Positions 1 through 10,600 are shown, numbered from the stretch's first letter. The stretch is DNA of 64,000 nucleotides from Colwellia sp. 75C3 (GCF_002836255.1 NZ_PJAU01000059.1:372001-436000), one strand, 5' to 3'. A program made the numbers and translations. Notes: generated by a model not told the origin, from the letters alone.

Positions 1-2771
1 TGATGATGTCAACGAATAACGTACTAGCACCAGCTAACGGTGAACCAATCATCGTACCATCACAGGATGTTGTATTAGGTTTATATTACCTAACAAGATT
101 CCGTATCAATGGTTTAGGTGAAGGCATGTACTTCACTGACGAGAAAGAAGTAGAAAAGGCTTACCGTACTGGTGTAGCTGAACTTCATGCTCGCATTAAG
201 GTTCGTATTACTGAGCACGTTAAAAATGCTGACGGTGAATGGGAACCAGTAACTAAATTACGTGATACTACCGTTGGTCGCGCAATTATGTGGCAAGTAT
301 GTCCTAAGGGCTTACCTTATGACTTAATTGACAAACCACTTGGTAAAAAGCCAATTTCTAAATTGATTAACCATTCTTACCGTAATTTAGGTTTGAAAGA
401 AACGGTTATCTTTGCTGACCAAATCATGTACACAGGCTTCCATTATGCAATGATTGCAGGTTGTTCTGTTGGTATTGATGATATGGTTATTCCAGAAGCT
501 AAGTACACGATTGTAGAAGAATCAGAAGCTGAAGTAGCTGAAATTCAAGCACAGTTTGAGCAAGGCCTAGTAACTGCCGGTGAAAAATACAACAAAGTAA
601 TCGATATTTGGTCGTCTGCGAACGAAAAAGTTTCGAAAGCAATGATGGATAACTTATCGAAAGAAATGGTTATGAACAAAGATGGTGTATTAGAAGAGCA
701 AGACTCTTTTAACTCTATCTTTATGATGGCTGATTCAGGTGCTCGTGGTAGTGCTGCACAGATTCGTCAATTAGCTGGTATGCGTGGTTTGATGGCTAAA
801 CCAGATGGTTCAATCATCGAAACACCAATCAAAGCTAACTTCCGTGAAGGTCTGACTGTATTACAATACTTCATCTCAACTCATGGTGCGCGTAAAGGTC
901 TTGCCGATACAGCACTTAAAACAGCTAACTCGGGTTACTTAACGCGTCGTTTAGTTGATGTTGCACAAGATTTAGTGGTAACAAACCATGACTGTGGTAC
1001 ACATGACGGTTTACTAATGACACCATTGATTGAAGGTGGTGATGTTGTTGAACCTTTACGTGAACGAGTTCTTGGCCGTGTTGTTTGTGATGATGTACTT
1101 ATCCCAGGCACAGAAACAGTACTTCTTCCACGTAATACACTGATTGATGAAGCACTTTGTGATGTAATTGAAGAAAATTCAGTTGATCAAATTAAAGTAC
1201 GCTCAATCATTACCTGTAAAACTGACTTTGGTATTTGTGCTAACTGTTACGGTCGTGATTTGGCCCGTGGTCATATGATCAACCAAGGTGAAGCTATTGG
1301 TGTAGTTGCTGCACAATCAATCGGTGAACCTGGTACACAGCTTACAATGCGTACGTTCCATATCGGTGGTGCTGCATCTCGTGCTACTGCTGAAAACAGC
1401 GTACAAGTTAAAAATACAGGTACTTTGAAATTACAAAACGCTAAGTTTGTAACAAATTCAGAGAAGCATCTTGTAATTACGTCACGTTCATCAGAGTTAA
1501 CTATCATTGATGAAATGGGTCGTGAGAAAGAACGTTATAAAGTACCTTACGGTTCTGTACTTTCTAAAAATGACGGTCAAGCAGTTACCTCTGGCGATAC
1601 TATCGCTAATTGGGACCCGCATACTCACCCTATTATCACAGAAGTTGCTGGTAAGGTTCAATTCGTTGATCTTGCAGATGGCATAACTATGGTTCGCCAA
1701 ACTGATGAGTTAACAGGTTTATCAAGTATCGTTATTACTGATGCTGCACAACGTAATACTACCGGTAAAGAAATGCGTCCAGCATTGAAACTTGTAGATG
1801 CGAAAGGCAATGAAGTAATGATTGCTGGTACTGAAATACCAGCACTTTATTACTTACCAGGTAATGCGATTGTTAATCTTGAAGATGGCGCGGATGTTGG
1901 CGTTGGTGATGCACTAGCTCGTATACCACAAGCAAGTTCAAAGACTCGTGATATTACCGGTGGTCTTCCACGTGTAGCTGATTTATTTGAAGCGCGTAAA
2001 CCTAAACTTCCTGCGATTCTTGCAGAGAAAACAGGTGTTGTTGCTTTCGGTAAAGAAACCAAAGGTAAAGTACGCTTATTGATTACTCAGCCTAGCGGTG
2101 AAGTTTACGAAGAGATGATCCCGAAAACGCGTTTATTGAATATCTATGAAGGTGAGCCAGTAATCAAAGGTGAAGTTATTGCCGATGGTCCTGAATCTCC
2201 ACATGATATCTTGCGTTTACGTGGTGTTGCTCCAGTAGCTAACTACATTGTTAACGAAGTACAAGAAGTTTACCGTCTACAGGGTGTTAAGATTAACGAT
2301 AAGCACATTGAAGTTATCGTACGTCAAATGATCCGTAAGTGTGAAATTCTTGATGCAGGTGATTCTACCTTCCTTAAAGGCGAGCAAGTTGAAGTGGCGC
2401 GAGTTAATATCTCAAACCGTGAACTTGAAGCTGAAGGTAAGCAACCAGCTGAATATGAAATGCAGATGATGGGTATTACTAAAGCATCTCTTGCAACTGA
2501 ATCATTCATCTCAGCAGCCTCTTTCCAAGAAACTACACGTGTGCTTACAGAAGCCGCAGTAGCTGGTAAGAAAGATGGTCTTCGTGGCTTGAAAGAAAAC
2601 GTTATCGTTGGTCGTTTAATACCAGCAGGTACCGGTTATTCTTACCATCAAGAACGTGCTAAAGCGAAAGCTAAAGCGAAAGAAAAAGTAGACACTACTG
2701 TATCAGCTGATGATGCAGAAAAGGCCCTTATGGATGCCTTAAACGGTGATTTACTGTCAGGTAATAATTAG
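1..2771 (+). CDS. rpoC: RNA polymerase subunit beta' (C-terminal part)
   Basis: This is the largest catalytic subunit of RNA polymerase, cut off by the window edge. The reading frame is open from base 3, and the first ATG is internal. The second zinc site is visible as Cys331, Cys405, Cys412 and Cys415 of the visible protein. These match E. coli Cys814/888/895/898 with a constant offset of 483, so about 483 residues, including the NADFDGD active-site loop, lie outside. The trigger-loop segment ([18 protein letters not shown], about residues 436-453) and the following jaw region are intact. The C-terminus is a lysine/alanine-rich tail. A strong hairpin and an intrinsic terminator follow, so the rpoBC transcript probably ends before the str operon. 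Confidence 0.98.
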   Translation, partial: MMSTNNVLAPANGEPIIVPSQDVVLGLYYLTRFRINGLGEGMYFTDEKEVEKAYRTGVAELHARIKVRITEHVKNADGEWEPVTKLRDTTVGRAIMWQVCPKGLPYDLIDKPLGKKPISKLINHSYRNLGLKETVIFADQIMYTGFHYAMIAGCSVGIDDMVIPEAKYTIVEESEAEVAEIQAQFEQGLVTAGEKYNKVIDIWSSANEKVSKAMMDNLSKEMVMNKDGVLEEQDSFNSIFMMADSGARGSAAQIRQLAGMRGLMAKPDGSIIETPIKANFREGLTVLQYFISTHGARKGLADTALKTANSGYLTRRLVDVAQDLVVTNHDCGTHDGLLMTPLIEGGDVVEPLRERVLGRVVCDDVLIPGTETVLLPRNTLIDEALCDVIEENSVDQIKVRSIITCKTDFGICANCYGRDLARGHMINQGEAIGVVAAQSIGEPGTQLTMRTFHIGGAASRATAENSVQVKNTGTLKLQNAKFVTNSEKHLVITSRSSELTIIDEMGREKERYKVPYGSVLSKNDGQAVTSGDTIANWDPHTHPIITEVAGKVQFVDLADGITMVRQTDELTGLSSIVITDAAQRNTTGKEMRPALKLVDAKGNEVMIAGTEIPALYYLPGNAIVNLEDGADVGVGDALARIPQASSKTRDITGGLPRVADLFEARKPKLPAILAEKTGVVAFGKETKGKVRLLITQPSGEVYEEMIPKTRLLNIYEGEPVIKGEVIADGPESPHDILRLRGVAPVANYIVNEVQEVYRLQGVKINDKHIEVIVRQMIRKCEILDAGDSTFLKGEQVEVARVNISNRELEAEGKQPAEYEMQMMGITKASLATESFISAASFQETTRVLTEAAVAGKKDGLRGLKENVIVGRLIPAGTGYSYHQERAKAKAKAKEKVDTTVSADDAEKALMDALNGDLLSGNN

Positions 2772-2779
2772 TAACCCGT

Positions 2780-2807
2780 TATAGGGAATAGCCCGCTATT
2801 CCCTATA
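2780..2807 (+). repeat. 12-bp perfect inverted repeat after rpoC
   Basis: The arms 2780-2791 and 2796-2807 pair perfectly around a CCCG tetraloop. No T-run follows. It probably stabilises the rpoC mRNA 3' end or works together with the terminator just downstream. Confidence 0.7.
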
Positions 2808-2822
2808 GTAAAGCGTTATTAT

Positions 2823-2854
2823 AAAACCGTGCCTTGTAAAGGGCGCGGTTTTTT
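2823..2854 (+). terminator. Intrinsic terminator of the rpoBC transcript
   Basis: The arms 2823-2833 and 2842-2852 form an 11-bp GC-rich stem with one T-G wobble. The stem runs straight into a T tract. It lies 50 bp after the rpoC stop codon. Confidence 0.85.
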
Positions 2855-2894
2855 GCTTTTAAGGCAAGATCATTCGGCCTAAAGCAGTTAAACC

Positions 2895-2923
2895 TTGACA
2901 GCTCAATGATTGACCTATAGAAT
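2895..2923 (+). promoter_or_regulatory. Candidate str operon promoter
   Basis: A perfect -35 TTGACA (2895-2900) and a TAGAAT -10 (2918-2923) are separated by 17 bp. A GC-rich stretch (CGCGACC) follows at the expected start-site discriminator. That is typical of stringently controlled ribosomal promoters in Gammaproteobacteria; the control itself is inferred. The leader before rpsL would be about 175 nt. Confidence 0.7.
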
Positions 2924-3093
2924 TTCGCGACCTTGTATTCTGTACTCAATGTGCGTAATGCAAAAGGTGTGATGAAATTCATGCTTTTATTGAGTCAGAA
3001 TAAGGTAAAAATATTACGAGCGGGTAAACTTTTCCCATTGATTTAAAGTTTACGCAATTATTTATCAAGGCTACTTTCCTTGGTAACAACTAA

Positions 3094-3480
<387 letters not shown>

Positions 3481-3490
3481 GTTTCCATCC

Positions 3491-3511
3491 TTTATCTACT
3501 TGATAGATAAA
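3491..3511 (+). other. Hairpin in the rpsL-rpsG spacer
   Basis: TTTATCTA (3491-3498) pairs with TAGATAAA (3504-3511) around a 5-nt loop. In E. coli, S7 represses the str operon by binding the rpsL-rpsG intercistronic RNA. This hairpin is in the same position, but I cannot match it to the E. coli structure, so its role is a guess. Confidence 0.35.
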
Positions 3512-3597
3512 AGATAAAAACGTTAAGTAAGGCCAAATTAAGAAATTTTTAAAATTTATATATTTTGGATTTATCCTGAATACTACGGAGAATTAAG

Positions 3598-4068
3598 ATG
3601 CCAAGAAGACGCGTCGTTGGGCAACGTAAAATATTGCCAGATCCTAAGTTCCATAACGAACTTTTAGCAAAATTCATCAACATCCTTATGGTTGATGGTA
3701 AGAAATCTACTGCCGAAAAAATTGTTTACGGTGCATTAGATATTTTAGCTGACAAATCTGAAAAGCCTCAGTTAGAGCTTTTCGAAGAAGCTTTAGATAA
3801 CATCCGCCCATCTGTCGAAGTTAAATCTCGTCGTGTTGGTGGTTCTACTTATCAAGTTCCAGTTGAAGTACGTCCAGTGCGTCGTAATGCTCTAGCCATG
3901 CGTTGGTTAGTTGAAGCAGCTCGTAAACGTGGTGAAAAATCAATGGCTCAGCGCCTAGCTAACGAAATGTTAGATGCGTCTGACAGCAAAGGTTCAGCGG
4001 TTAAGAAACGTGAAGACGTTCACCGTATGGCTGACGCTAACAAAGCATTCGCTCACTACCGCTGGTAA
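3598..4068 (+). CDS. rpsG: 30S ribosomal protein S7
   Basis: S7 nucleates assembly of the 30S head by binding 16S rRNA and lines the exit site. The 156 residues begin [18 protein letters not shown] and include the conserved [14 protein letters not shown] hairpin and the [15 protein letters not shown] helix. The length is in the family range. An ACGGAG ribosome-binding site precedes the ATG. In E. coli S7 is the translational repressor of this operon. Here a 253-bp spacer with a strong hairpin separates it from fusA. Confidence 0.99.
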   Translation: MPRRRVVGQRKILPDPKFHNELLAKFINILMVDGKKSTAEKIVYGALDILADKSEKPQLELFEEALDNIRPSVEVKSRRVGGSTYQVPVEVRPVRRNALAMRWLVEAARKRGEKSMAQRLANEMLDASDSKGSAVKKREDVHRMADANKAFAHYRW

Positions 4069-4126
4069 ACTAGCAGTATTGACTGATTGTATTATCTACT
4101 TTTGGGTTTTACTCAAAGGTAGATAC

Positions 4127-4167
4127 ATGGCTAGCAAGAGTTTCTCTTGCTAGCCATACTCATTTTT
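4127..4167 (+). terminator. Strong hairpin between rpsG and fusA (terminator or attenuator)
   Basis: The arms 4127-4140 and 4144-4157 form a perfect 14-bp stem with a 3-nt loop. A run of five T follows at 4163-4167, so it is a probable intrinsic terminator with a slightly offset T-run. A weaker hairpin (ATCTACTTTTG pairing with CAAAGGTAGAT) lies just upstream at about 4094-4124. This suggests that fusA-tuf expression is partly uncoupled from rpsLG. Confidence 0.6.
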
Positions 4168-4320
4168 ACGGACTTGTACTTTTATCGGTTCGGATAATTA
4201 ATAAAAGTCTTATTAATTAAGTGTTTGGGTTTTAATCTAACTCACTAATAAATACTTACTTAATAACATTTAACATATATTGTTTGTTGTATTGACCAGC
4301 AATAGTAAGAGGATTTCATC

Positions 4321-6420
4321 TTGGCCCGTATCACCCCTATAGAGCGCTACCGTAATATTGGTATCTGTGCGCATGTTGATGCAGGTAAGACGACGACTAC
4401 AGAGCGCGTACTATTCTATACAGGTCTATCTCATAAAATTGGTGAAGTGCATGATGGCGCGGCCACTATGGACTGGATGGAACAAGAGCAAGAACGCGGT
4501 ATTACCATAACTTCAGCAGCAACAACTTGTTTCTGGAAAGGTATGGAAGGTCAATTTGATGATCATCGTATCAATATCATTGATACGCCAGGTCACGTTG
4601 ATTTTACTATTGAAGTTGAACGTTCTTTACGTGTTCTTGATGGTGCTGTACTTGTGCTATGTGGTTCGTCAGGTGTTCAGCCGCAAACTGAAACAGTTTG
4701 GCGTCAAATGGAAAAATATGCAGTGCCTCGCATCGTTTTTGTCAATAAAATGGACAGAACCGGCGCAGACTTCTTGTATGTTGTTGAGCAGCTTAAAACT
4801 CGTCTAGGTGCAAATGCAGTACCTATTCATTTAGCTATCGGTGCAGAAGACGAGTTTGAAGGTGTTGTTGACCTGATTAAAATGAAGGCCATTAACTGGA
4901 ACGAAAGTGATCAGGGCATGACGTTCAGCTATGAAGAGATTCCTGCAAATATGCAAGAGATGGCTGAAGAATGGCGTGAAAATTTAATTTCAGAAGCGGC
5001 AGAAGCCAATGAAGAATTAATGGATAAGTACCTTGAAGAAGGTGATTTAACCGAAGAAGAGATTAAACTAGGTTTACGTGCACGTACACTGGCTAATGAA
5101 ATTATCTTGTGTAGTTGTGGTAGTGCCTTTAAAAATAAGGGTGTACAAGCAGTGCTTGATGCCGTTGTTGAATACCTACCTTCGCCGACAGAAGTTGCCG
5201 CGATTACTGGTATTAATGATGATAAAGATGAAACCGAAGGTACTCGCTCTGCTGATGATGATGAACCTTTTGCAGCGCTTGCTTTCAAAATAGCAACAGA
5301 CCCATTTGTTGGTACCCTGACATTCTTCCGTGTATATTCCGGTGTAGTGCAAACAGGTGATAGTGTTTACAACCCAGTAAAGGGTAAAAAAGAGCGCTTT
5401 GGCCGCATTGTACAAATGCATGCCAACGACAGACAAGAGATTAAAGAAGTTCGCGCGGGTGATATAGCCGCAGCAATTGGTTTGAAAGATGTCACTACGG
5501 GTGATACTTTATGTGATATCAAAAATGTTATCACACTAGAGCGAATGGAATTTCCTGAACCGGTAATTTCAGTTGCGGTAGAGCCAAGAACGCTAGCAGC
5601 ACAAGAGAAAATGGGTGTTGCTTTAGGTAAACTTGCCGCAGAAGATCCTTCGTTCAGAGTGGCAACTGACGACGAAACTGGACAGACCATCATCTCGGGT
5701 ATGGGTGAACTACACTTAGATATCCTTGTTGAACGTATGAAGCGTGAATTTGGTGTTGAGTGTAACGTTGGTAATCCGCAAGTATCTTACCGAGAAACTA
5801 TTCGTGGTACGGTTGAAGTTGAAGGTAAATTTATACGTCAATCAGGCGGTAAAGGTCAATTTGGCCATGTTTGGTTGAAAATGGAACCAAATGAAGAAGG
5901 CGCTGGTTTTGAGTTCTTTAACGAAATCGTTGGCGGTACAGTACCAAAAGAATTTATACCTGCAGTAGAAAAAGGCTGTAGAGATCAAATGGACAGCGGT
6001 GTTTTAGCCGGTTATCCATTATTAGATATTAAAGTCACCTTGTATGACGGCTCTTTCCATGATGTTGACTCTAACGAGATAGCATTTAAAGTAGCTGCTT
6101 CAATGGGCTTTAGAAAAGGTGCGCTAGAAGCGAACCCTGTTATTTTAGAACCGATGATGAAAGTTGAAGTTACTACACCAGATGCCAATATGGGTGATGT
6201 TGTAGGTGACTTAAATCGTCGACGCGGAATGATTGATGGTATGGATGAAGGTCCTGCCGGATTGAAAATTGTAAATGCATTGGTACCATTAGCCGAAATG
6301 TTCGGTTATGCTACCGACTTGCGTAGTGCTACTCAAGGCCGTGCATCTTACTCTATGGAGTTTCAGCAGTATAATGAAGCGCCGAAAATGGTAGCACAAA
6401 AAATTATGGAAACTCGTTAG
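4321..6420 (+). CDS. fusA: Elongation factor G, TTG start
   Basis: EF-G is the GTPase that moves tRNAs and mRNA through the ribosome and, with RRF, recycles ribosomes. The protein has 699 residues. It shows G1 AHVDAGKTT (17-25), G3 DTPGH (88-92) and G4 NKMD (142-145), then domains II-V ending in [13 protein letters not shown]. Homologues begin at this exact point, so the TTG codon at 4321 is the start. An AAGAGGA ribosome-binding site is centred 7-13 bases before it. It is the third str operon gene but has a long upstream gap with a hairpin, so it may also have its own promoter. Confidence 0.98.
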   Translation: MARITPIERYRNIGICAHVDAGKTTTTERVLFYTGLSHKIGEVHDGAATMDWMEQEQERGITITSAATTCFWKGMEGQFDDHRINIIDTPGHVDFTIEVERSLRVLDGAVLVLCGSSGVQPQTETVWRQMEKYAVPRIVFVNKMDRTGADFLYVVEQLKTRLGANAVPIHLAIGAEDEFEGVVDLIKMKAINWNESDQGMTFSYEEIPANMQEMAEEWRENLISEAAEANEELMDKYLEEGDLTEEEIKLGLRARTLANEIILCSCGSAFKNKGVQAVLDAVVEYLPSPTEVAAITGINDDKDETEGTRSADDDEPFAALAFKIATDPFVGTLTFFRVYSGVVQTGDSVYNPVKGKKERFGRIVQMHANDRQEIKEVRAGDIAAAIGLKDVTTGDTLCDIKNVITLERMEFPEPVISVAVEPRTLAAQEKMGVALGKLAAEDPSFRVATDDETGQTIISGMGELHLDILVERMKREFGVECNVGNPQVSYRETIRGTVEVEGKFIRQSGGKGQFGHVWLKMEPNEEGAGFEFFNEIVGGTVPKEFIPAVEKGCRDQMDSGVLAGYPLLDIKVTLYDGSFHDVDSNEIAFKVAASMGFRKGALEANPVILEPMMKVEVTTPDANMGDVVGDLNRRRGMIDGMDEGPAGLKIVNALVPLAEMFGYATDLRSATQGRASYSMEFQQYNEAPKMVAQKIMETR

Positions 6421-6519
6421 AGCATCCATTAAAAGAATATTTTATTTTACATCTGGCAAGGTCATTTTGACTGCGCCTTTTAATTTATATTGTTTACTAA
6501 ACTTTAAGGTAATTGAAAA

Positions 6520-7704
6520 ATGGCTAAAGAAAAATTTGAACGTCTAAAACCACATGTTAACGTTGGTACTATCGGTCACGTAGATCACGGTAAAACAACA
6601 TTAACTGCTGCTATCTCTGCAGTATTAACTAAAGTTCACGGTGGTGAAGTTAAAGATTTCGCACAAATCGATAACGCTCCTGAAGAACGTGAACGTGGTA
6701 TTACAATCAATACTTCTCACATCGAATACGATACAGCTGCACGTCACTATGCACACGTAGATTGTCCTGGTCACGCCGATTATATCAAAAATATGATCAC
6801 TGGTGCTGCACAAATGGATGGCGCTATCTTAGTAGTTGCTGCTACAGATGGTCCTATGCCACAAACACGTGAGCACATCTTATTGTCTCGCCAAGTTGGT
6901 GTTCCTTTCATTATCGTTTTCATGAACAAATGTGATGTTGTTGATGATGAAGAATTGTTAGAGCTAGTAGAAATGGAAGTTCGTGAACTTCTTTCTGAAT
7001 ATGATTTCCCTGGTGATGATTTACCAGTAATTCAAGGTTCAGCTTTAGGCGCTCTTCAAGGCAATGAAGCATGGGAAGCGAAAATCATTGAGCTTGCTGA
7101 TGCATTAGATACTTACATTCCAGAGCCAGAGCGTGCAATCGACGGAGCATTCATCATGCCTATCGAAGATGTATTCTCAATCTCAGGTCGTGGTACTGTT
7201 GTTACTGGTCGTGTTGAACGTGGTATCATCAGAATTGGTGAAGAAGTAGAAGTTGTTGGTATCCGTGATACACAAAAATCAACTTGTACTGGTGTTGAAA
7301 TGTTCCGTAAGCTTCTTGACGAAGGTCGTGCTGGCGAGAACTGTGGTGTTCTTCTACGTGGTCTTAAGCGTGAAGATGTTGAACGTGGTCAAGTACTATG
7401 TGCTCCTGGTTCAATTTTACCACACACTAAATTCGAATCTGAAGTTTATGTTCTTTCGAAAGATGAAGGTGGTCGTCATACTCCATTCTTCAAAGGATAC
7501 CGTCCACAGTTTTACTTCCGTACAACAGATATCACAGGTGCTGTAGAGCTTCCTGAAGGTGTTGAAATGGTAATGCCTGGCGACAACCTTAAGTTTGTTG
7601 TTGAGCTAATCAACCCAGTAGCGATGGACGAAGGTTTACGCTTCGCTATCCGTGAAGGTGGTCGTACTGTTGGTGCTGGTGTTGTTTCTAAGATTATGGC
7701 TTAA
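6520..7704 (+). CDS. tuf: Elongation factor Tu
   Basis: EF-Tu delivers aminoacyl-tRNA to the ribosomal A site as a GTP complex. It has 394 residues, identical in length to E. coli. The P loop GHVDHGKT lies at 19-26, and DCPGH and NKCD follow. The C-terminal tRNA-binding barrels are intact through the end VSKIMA. It is the last gene of the str operon, 99 bp after fusA. An unusual three-part hairpin and then an intrinsic terminator follow. Confidence 0.99.
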   Translation: MAKEKFERLKPHVNVGTIGHVDHGKTTLTAAISAVLTKVHGGEVKDFAQIDNAPEERERGITINTSHIEYDTAARHYAHVDCPGHADYIKNMITGAAQMDGAILVVAATDGPMPQTREHILLSRQVGVPFIIVFMNKCDVVDDEELLELVEMEVRELLSEYDFPGDDLPVIQGSALGALQGNEAWEAKIIELADALDTYIPEPERAIDGAFIMPIEDVFSISGRGTVVTGRVERGIIRIGEEVEVVGIRDTQKSTCTGVEMFRKLLDEGRAGENCGVLLRGLKREDVERGQVLCAPGSILPHTKFESEVYVLSKDEGGRHTPFFKGYRPQFYFRTTDITGAVELPEGVEMVMPGDNLKFVVELINPVAMDEGLRFAIREGGRTVGAGVVSKIMA

Positions 7705-7730
7705 TTGATAACTAATTTTCGCTAGAATTC

Positions 7731-7794
7731 GTGTTAGCGGCATTGGAAGTACTCATTGACTCACGTCAACTCCGTGCTTCCGCTTTGCTAACAC
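7731..7794 (+). repeat. Three stacked inverted repeats after tuf
   Basis: The outer arms GTGTTAGC (7731-7738) and GCTAACAC (7787-7794) pair perfectly. Inside them GGAAGTAC pairs with GTGCTTCC with one wobble. Innermost, TTGAC pairs with GTCAA around a 4-nt loop. The whole folds into one long interrupted stem. It could protect the tuf mRNA end or be a repetitive palindromic element. Confidence 0.6.
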
Positions 7795-7850
7795 TTCATC
7801 TAGCAGTAAATTAATTTATCAATCCATATTAGAAATAATATTGAATAAAG

Positions 7851-7874
7851 AAGGTCGCTAACGCGGCCTTTTTT
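7851..7874 (+). terminator. Intrinsic terminator of the str operon
   Basis: The arms 7851-7858 and 7863-7870 form an 8-bp stem with one wobble and a TAAC loop. A run of six T follows immediately. Confidence 0.8.
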
Positions 7875-7880
7875 GATCCT

Positions 7881-7900
7881 GCTTATTAGAGAATGCAGGA
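7881..7900 (-). repeat. Inverted copy of a dispersed 20-31 bp repeat
   Basis: These 20 bases are the exact reverse complement of 18725-18744, inside the 18.6-kb inverted-repeat element. They also resemble 10170-10200. Here the copy forms a small hairpin (GAGAATG with CATTCTC) in the epmA leader. Confidence 0.7.
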
Positions 7901-7940
7901 CGCACATTCTCCTGTTCGCGCTGATTAACGAGGAAATAAC

Positions 7941-8918
7941 ATGACTTGGCAAAGTACACTCACTTGGCAAAATGCTCAAAAAAGAGCCCTGATACTCCAA
8001 CAAATAAGACAGTTCTTTGCTGAGCGTCAAGTTATAGAGGTGGAAACACCTGCCTTATCTCAAGGTACCGTGACAGATGTCTATTTGGATGCCATCTCCT
8101 GCAAGTATAATTTTTTAGCGGATAGCCCTGCGGATCATTCGACAGAGTTGTTTTTACAAACCTCACCAGAATTTCATATGAAGCGACTACTTGCCTCAGG
8201 CTATGGTTGTATTTATCAAATAGCAAAGGCCTTTCGTCACGAAGAGTCAGGAAGTCATCACAATCCTGAGTTTACGATGCTTGAATGGTACCGTATTGGC
8301 TTTGACCAGTTTGCTCTGATGTCTGAGGTGGCAGAACTACTTAAAGTCGTTTTAGGTGGTAATAAGGCGGTATTTAGTACCTATCAGAATATATTTATTG
8401 AGACAGTTACTGTAGATCCTTTAACCGCAACTTTCGAGGAGCTTGTCGAGCTATTAAATAAGCATGAGAAGTCAGCTGATTGGCTAATTGAAATGAACGA
8501 TCCTGACTTATTATTGCAATTTATTTTCACTGAAATTATTGAACCAACCGTTGGTATCAACCAACCGCAATTTATTTATGACTTTCCGATAGCGCAAGCA
8601 TCATTGGCACAAAGATCAATTGACGATCCTCGGGTTGCACAACGATTTGAATGTTATTTCAAAGGTATTGAATTGGTTAATGGTTTTAATGAATTAACCG
8701 ATGCTAATGAACAGGTGTTACGTTTTGAAGAAGATAATGCCAAAAGAAAGAATCAAGGTTTGCCAGTTAAAGCTATTGATGGAAACTTTATCGCAGCATT
8801 AAATCATGGATTACCACCGTGTTCAGGAGTCGCTTTAGGAATTGATAGGTTGGTGATGTTAGCGCTTGATATCAAAAATATCAGTGAAGTGCAGAGCTTC
8901 TCAATAGAACGAGCTTAG
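7941..8918 (+). CDS. epmA: EF-P lysine ligase (EpmA/GenX)
   Basis: EpmA is a paralogue of class II lysyl-tRNA synthetase. It attaches (R)-beta-lysine to a conserved lysine of elongation factor P, so that EF-P can rescue ribosomes at polyproline stretches. The 325 residues match E. coli EpmA in length and lack the anticodon-binding domain of LysRS. Motif 2 (FRHEESGSHHNPEFTMLEW) and motif 3 (GVALGIDRLVML) are present. A GAGGAAA ribosome-binding site precedes the ATG. The usual partners epmB and efp are not in the window. The gene lies alone, after the str operon terminator. Confidence 0.95.
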   Translation: MTWQSTLTWQNAQKRALILQQIRQFFAERQVIEVETPALSQGTVTDVYLDAISCKYNFLADSPADHSTELFLQTSPEFHMKRLLASGYGCIYQIAKAFRHEESGSHHNPEFTMLEWYRIGFDQFALMSEVAELLKVVLGGNKAVFSTYQNIFIETVTVDPLTATFEELVELLNKHEKSADWLIEMNDPDLLLQFIFTEIIEPTVGINQPQFIYDFPIAQASLAQRSIDDPRVAQRFECYFKGIELVNGFNELTDANEQVLRFEEDNAKRKNQGLPVKAIDGNFIAALNHGLPPCSGVALGIDRLVMLALDIKNISEVQSFSIERA

Positions 8919-9016
8919 AGGTAAATAAACAAAATCGAGATACGTGCTTGTTGTGCATACACCTTTTGTACCTCTATAAAGAAGTTAAGCTCTAATTAGC
9001 TCTTCGTTCTATGAAT

Positions 9017-9943
9017 TTATTTAGTACTATTTTGACTCTTTAGTAAGGATTTTAACCATTTGGGTTGTTTATAGTCCTCGGAATGTTTAACACGGTATAG
9101 TCTAAAATTACCATGACCTAACAAACGTTCAGGATAACGTTCAAAGCGTTGCTCAAAGTCTCCGTCTATCATATCTCTACTTTGGTACCTTAAAGTAATC
9201 TGACTCGCAAAATGAAAACCTTTCAGCTTTGTTTTTAATTCACCATTACTTTGTTGTAACCACTCAGGGTTAAAAGTCATAGTTATTGGATAAGATGAAC
9301 CAGGAGAATAAACAGTTAAGGTAGCCATCTGTTCTGGTTGGTACACCAATGTAGCGAAATTTAATTCATCTTCATTTGAATGCTCTAATATTCCAGACCA
9401 GTAACCAAACCTCTCTTTTTTATGTTTTAAAACTATAGCTTTTAATTTTTTAGATTCTTGCGCAATAAATCGTTCAGGTGTTGTTTTAGATTTTGTTGCT
9501 TTAAGTTTATAACTTGAGCTGTAAATACTTGCTGATGATAGCCTAACGGTTTCTGTCACCAAGTAATCTTGACCTATGAACTTTGTAAGAGAAATTTTTA
9601 ATGGTAAATTCTCATCAGCCGTTACAGTAAAAATATGACAGTTAAATTCATCACATTCTATGTCTTCATTTTGAAACGAAACACTTTCATGGAATTGCAT
9701 ACCAGATGCAATATTGAAGGAGGTGAGACTGTGCTGGTTATCGGGCATTATTTTTAATACTTTAAATTCAGCCCCTGAACGGCTAATCCCTTCCCAAATG
9801 CCAATGGGTAGCGTTTTTTTTGAGCGTTGTGCATGACTACTCTTTGTTTTAGTCTCTAATACTTTTTTTTGGTAATTATTGTTTGGTTGTGAACTGCAAC
9901 TAATAACATTCATTAGTAAAATAATAATGAATATTTTCATCAT
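9017..9943 (-). CDS. Lipoprotein with two related GxWxG domains, unknown function
   Basis: I do not recognise the family. The protein starts MMKIFIIILLMNVISC, a lipoprotein signal with lipobox VISC, so it should be lipid-anchored in the envelope. A longer frame reaches 9973. The start at 9943 (or 9940) is preferred because an AAGGAAG ribosome-binding site sits just upstream of the paired ATG codons, and nothing comparable precedes 9973. About 308 residues. Two segments look related: one begins LPIGIWEGISRSG near residue 45, the other GYWSGILEHSNED near residue 180. Each is followed by beta-rich sequence, suggesting a duplicated barrel-like or lipocalin-like domain (inference). It is convergent with epmA and has no operon partner. 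Confidence 0.75.
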   Translation of the reverse strand: MMKIFIIILLMNVISCSSQPNNNYQKKVLETKTKSSHAQRSKKTLPIGIWEGISRSGAEFKVLKIMPDNQHSLTSFNIASGMQFHESVSFQNEDIECDEFNCHIFTVTADENLPLKISLTKFIGQDYLVTETVRLSSASIYSSSYKLKATKSKTTPERFIAQESKKLKAIVLKHKKERFGYWSGILEHSNEDELNFATLVYQPEQMATLTVYSPGSSYPITMTFNPEWLQQSNGELKTKLKGFHFASQITLRYQSRDMIDGDFEQRFERYPERLLGHGNFRLYRVKHSEDYKQPKWLKSLLKSQNSTK

Positions 9944-9973
9944 ACTTCCTTTTTTAGCTTTCTTAGAAAACAT

Positions 9974-10410
9974 TATATTAATTCATCGTGGGAGTGTTTT
10001 AAATATTTATATAATAAATGGGATTAGAGTAAATTTAAAGTCACGACAGCATCAAGAAGAAGCCCTCATACTTTTCTCCCTTTGGAATCCCTCAGTGCTG
10101 CTACATTAATCGTAATCCACCATCCAGTGCAATATCTTCGACGCACAGCAATGAAGGCACATCAGAACAATATGCTCCTGCATTGTCTAATAAGATACAT
10201 ATTGACCATCATATCCACATTGCTTTTGCCATCATCCCTGATGAACATACGTGAACACTTTCATTCATTTCAGCGTTTGTTCAAGTAGATTGGTTGCTTG
10301 TTTCATCTATGGTCATATCTAACAGTTCAAAAGCTTTTTCTCGTTATTACACTTTGCTGCTGCCAAACCCTCCAAATCCCATCTCAGCAATTCAACCACC
10401 AACTAGCAAA
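9974..10410. other. Intergenic stretch without a convincing gene
   Basis: Short frames exist on the plus strand here (for example 10082-10288 and 10294-10497). They lack ribosome-binding sites and have no recognisable product. The only recurring sequence I can identify is the 31-bp repeat at 10170-10200. The stretch may be the remains of a decayed element. Confidence 0.5.
10170..10200 (+). repeat. 31-bp dispersed repeat, copy 2
   Basis: This segment matches 18719-18749 at 29 of 31 bases (differences at one G/C and one A/C). The longest common core, CTCCTGCATT followed by TCTAATAAG, is also present inverted at 7881-7900. Confidence 0.75.
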
Positions 10411-10600
10411 GGTAGACCTCGACCCGAGACAGGACGTCGAGGGCTGCCGTTGTTCAGGGAAGATAAATCGGCAGGAATCGTGGTTTACGCTAGTTGAAAT
10501 TGAAGGCTGAATGTTCTGCGGAGTAGGGGCGAAGGGGTTCCAAGGTACGCCGCCCCTTGGGTGTTGTCGCCACCACGACGTCAAACAGAGAAACAAAGCT
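10411..10600. other. GC-rich foldable block, possible non-coding RNA or repeat
   Basis: This block is clearly richer in G and C than its surroundings. It contains several perfect short stems: CCTCGAC (10417-10423) with GTCGAGG (10436-10442), CTGCCG (10444-10449) with CGGCAG (10469-10474), and CCAAGG (10540-10545) with CCTTGG (10555-10560). GTGG near 10479 could close against CCAC near 10573. A minus-strand frame (10384-10596) has no ribosome-binding site and a composition unlike a real protein. I recall near-identical sequence recurring in other Alteromonadales genomes as spurious ORFs, but cannot verify this here. Confidence 0.55.

Noticed and set aside
4929..5288. 119-codon minus-strand frame inside fusA
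   Set aside because: Shadow of the EF-G coding sequence; Ser/Ala-rich composition comes from the reverse complement.
10082..10510. Several plus-strand frames of 67-70 codons
   Set aside because: They overlap each other, lack initiation signals and run across the repeat and the start of the structured block.
10384..10596. Minus-strand frame of 70 codons in the GC-rich block
   Set aside because: No ribosome-binding site, unlike any protein family I know, and the sequence folds strongly as nucleic acid. The frame is better explained as a by-product of a structured or repeated sequence.
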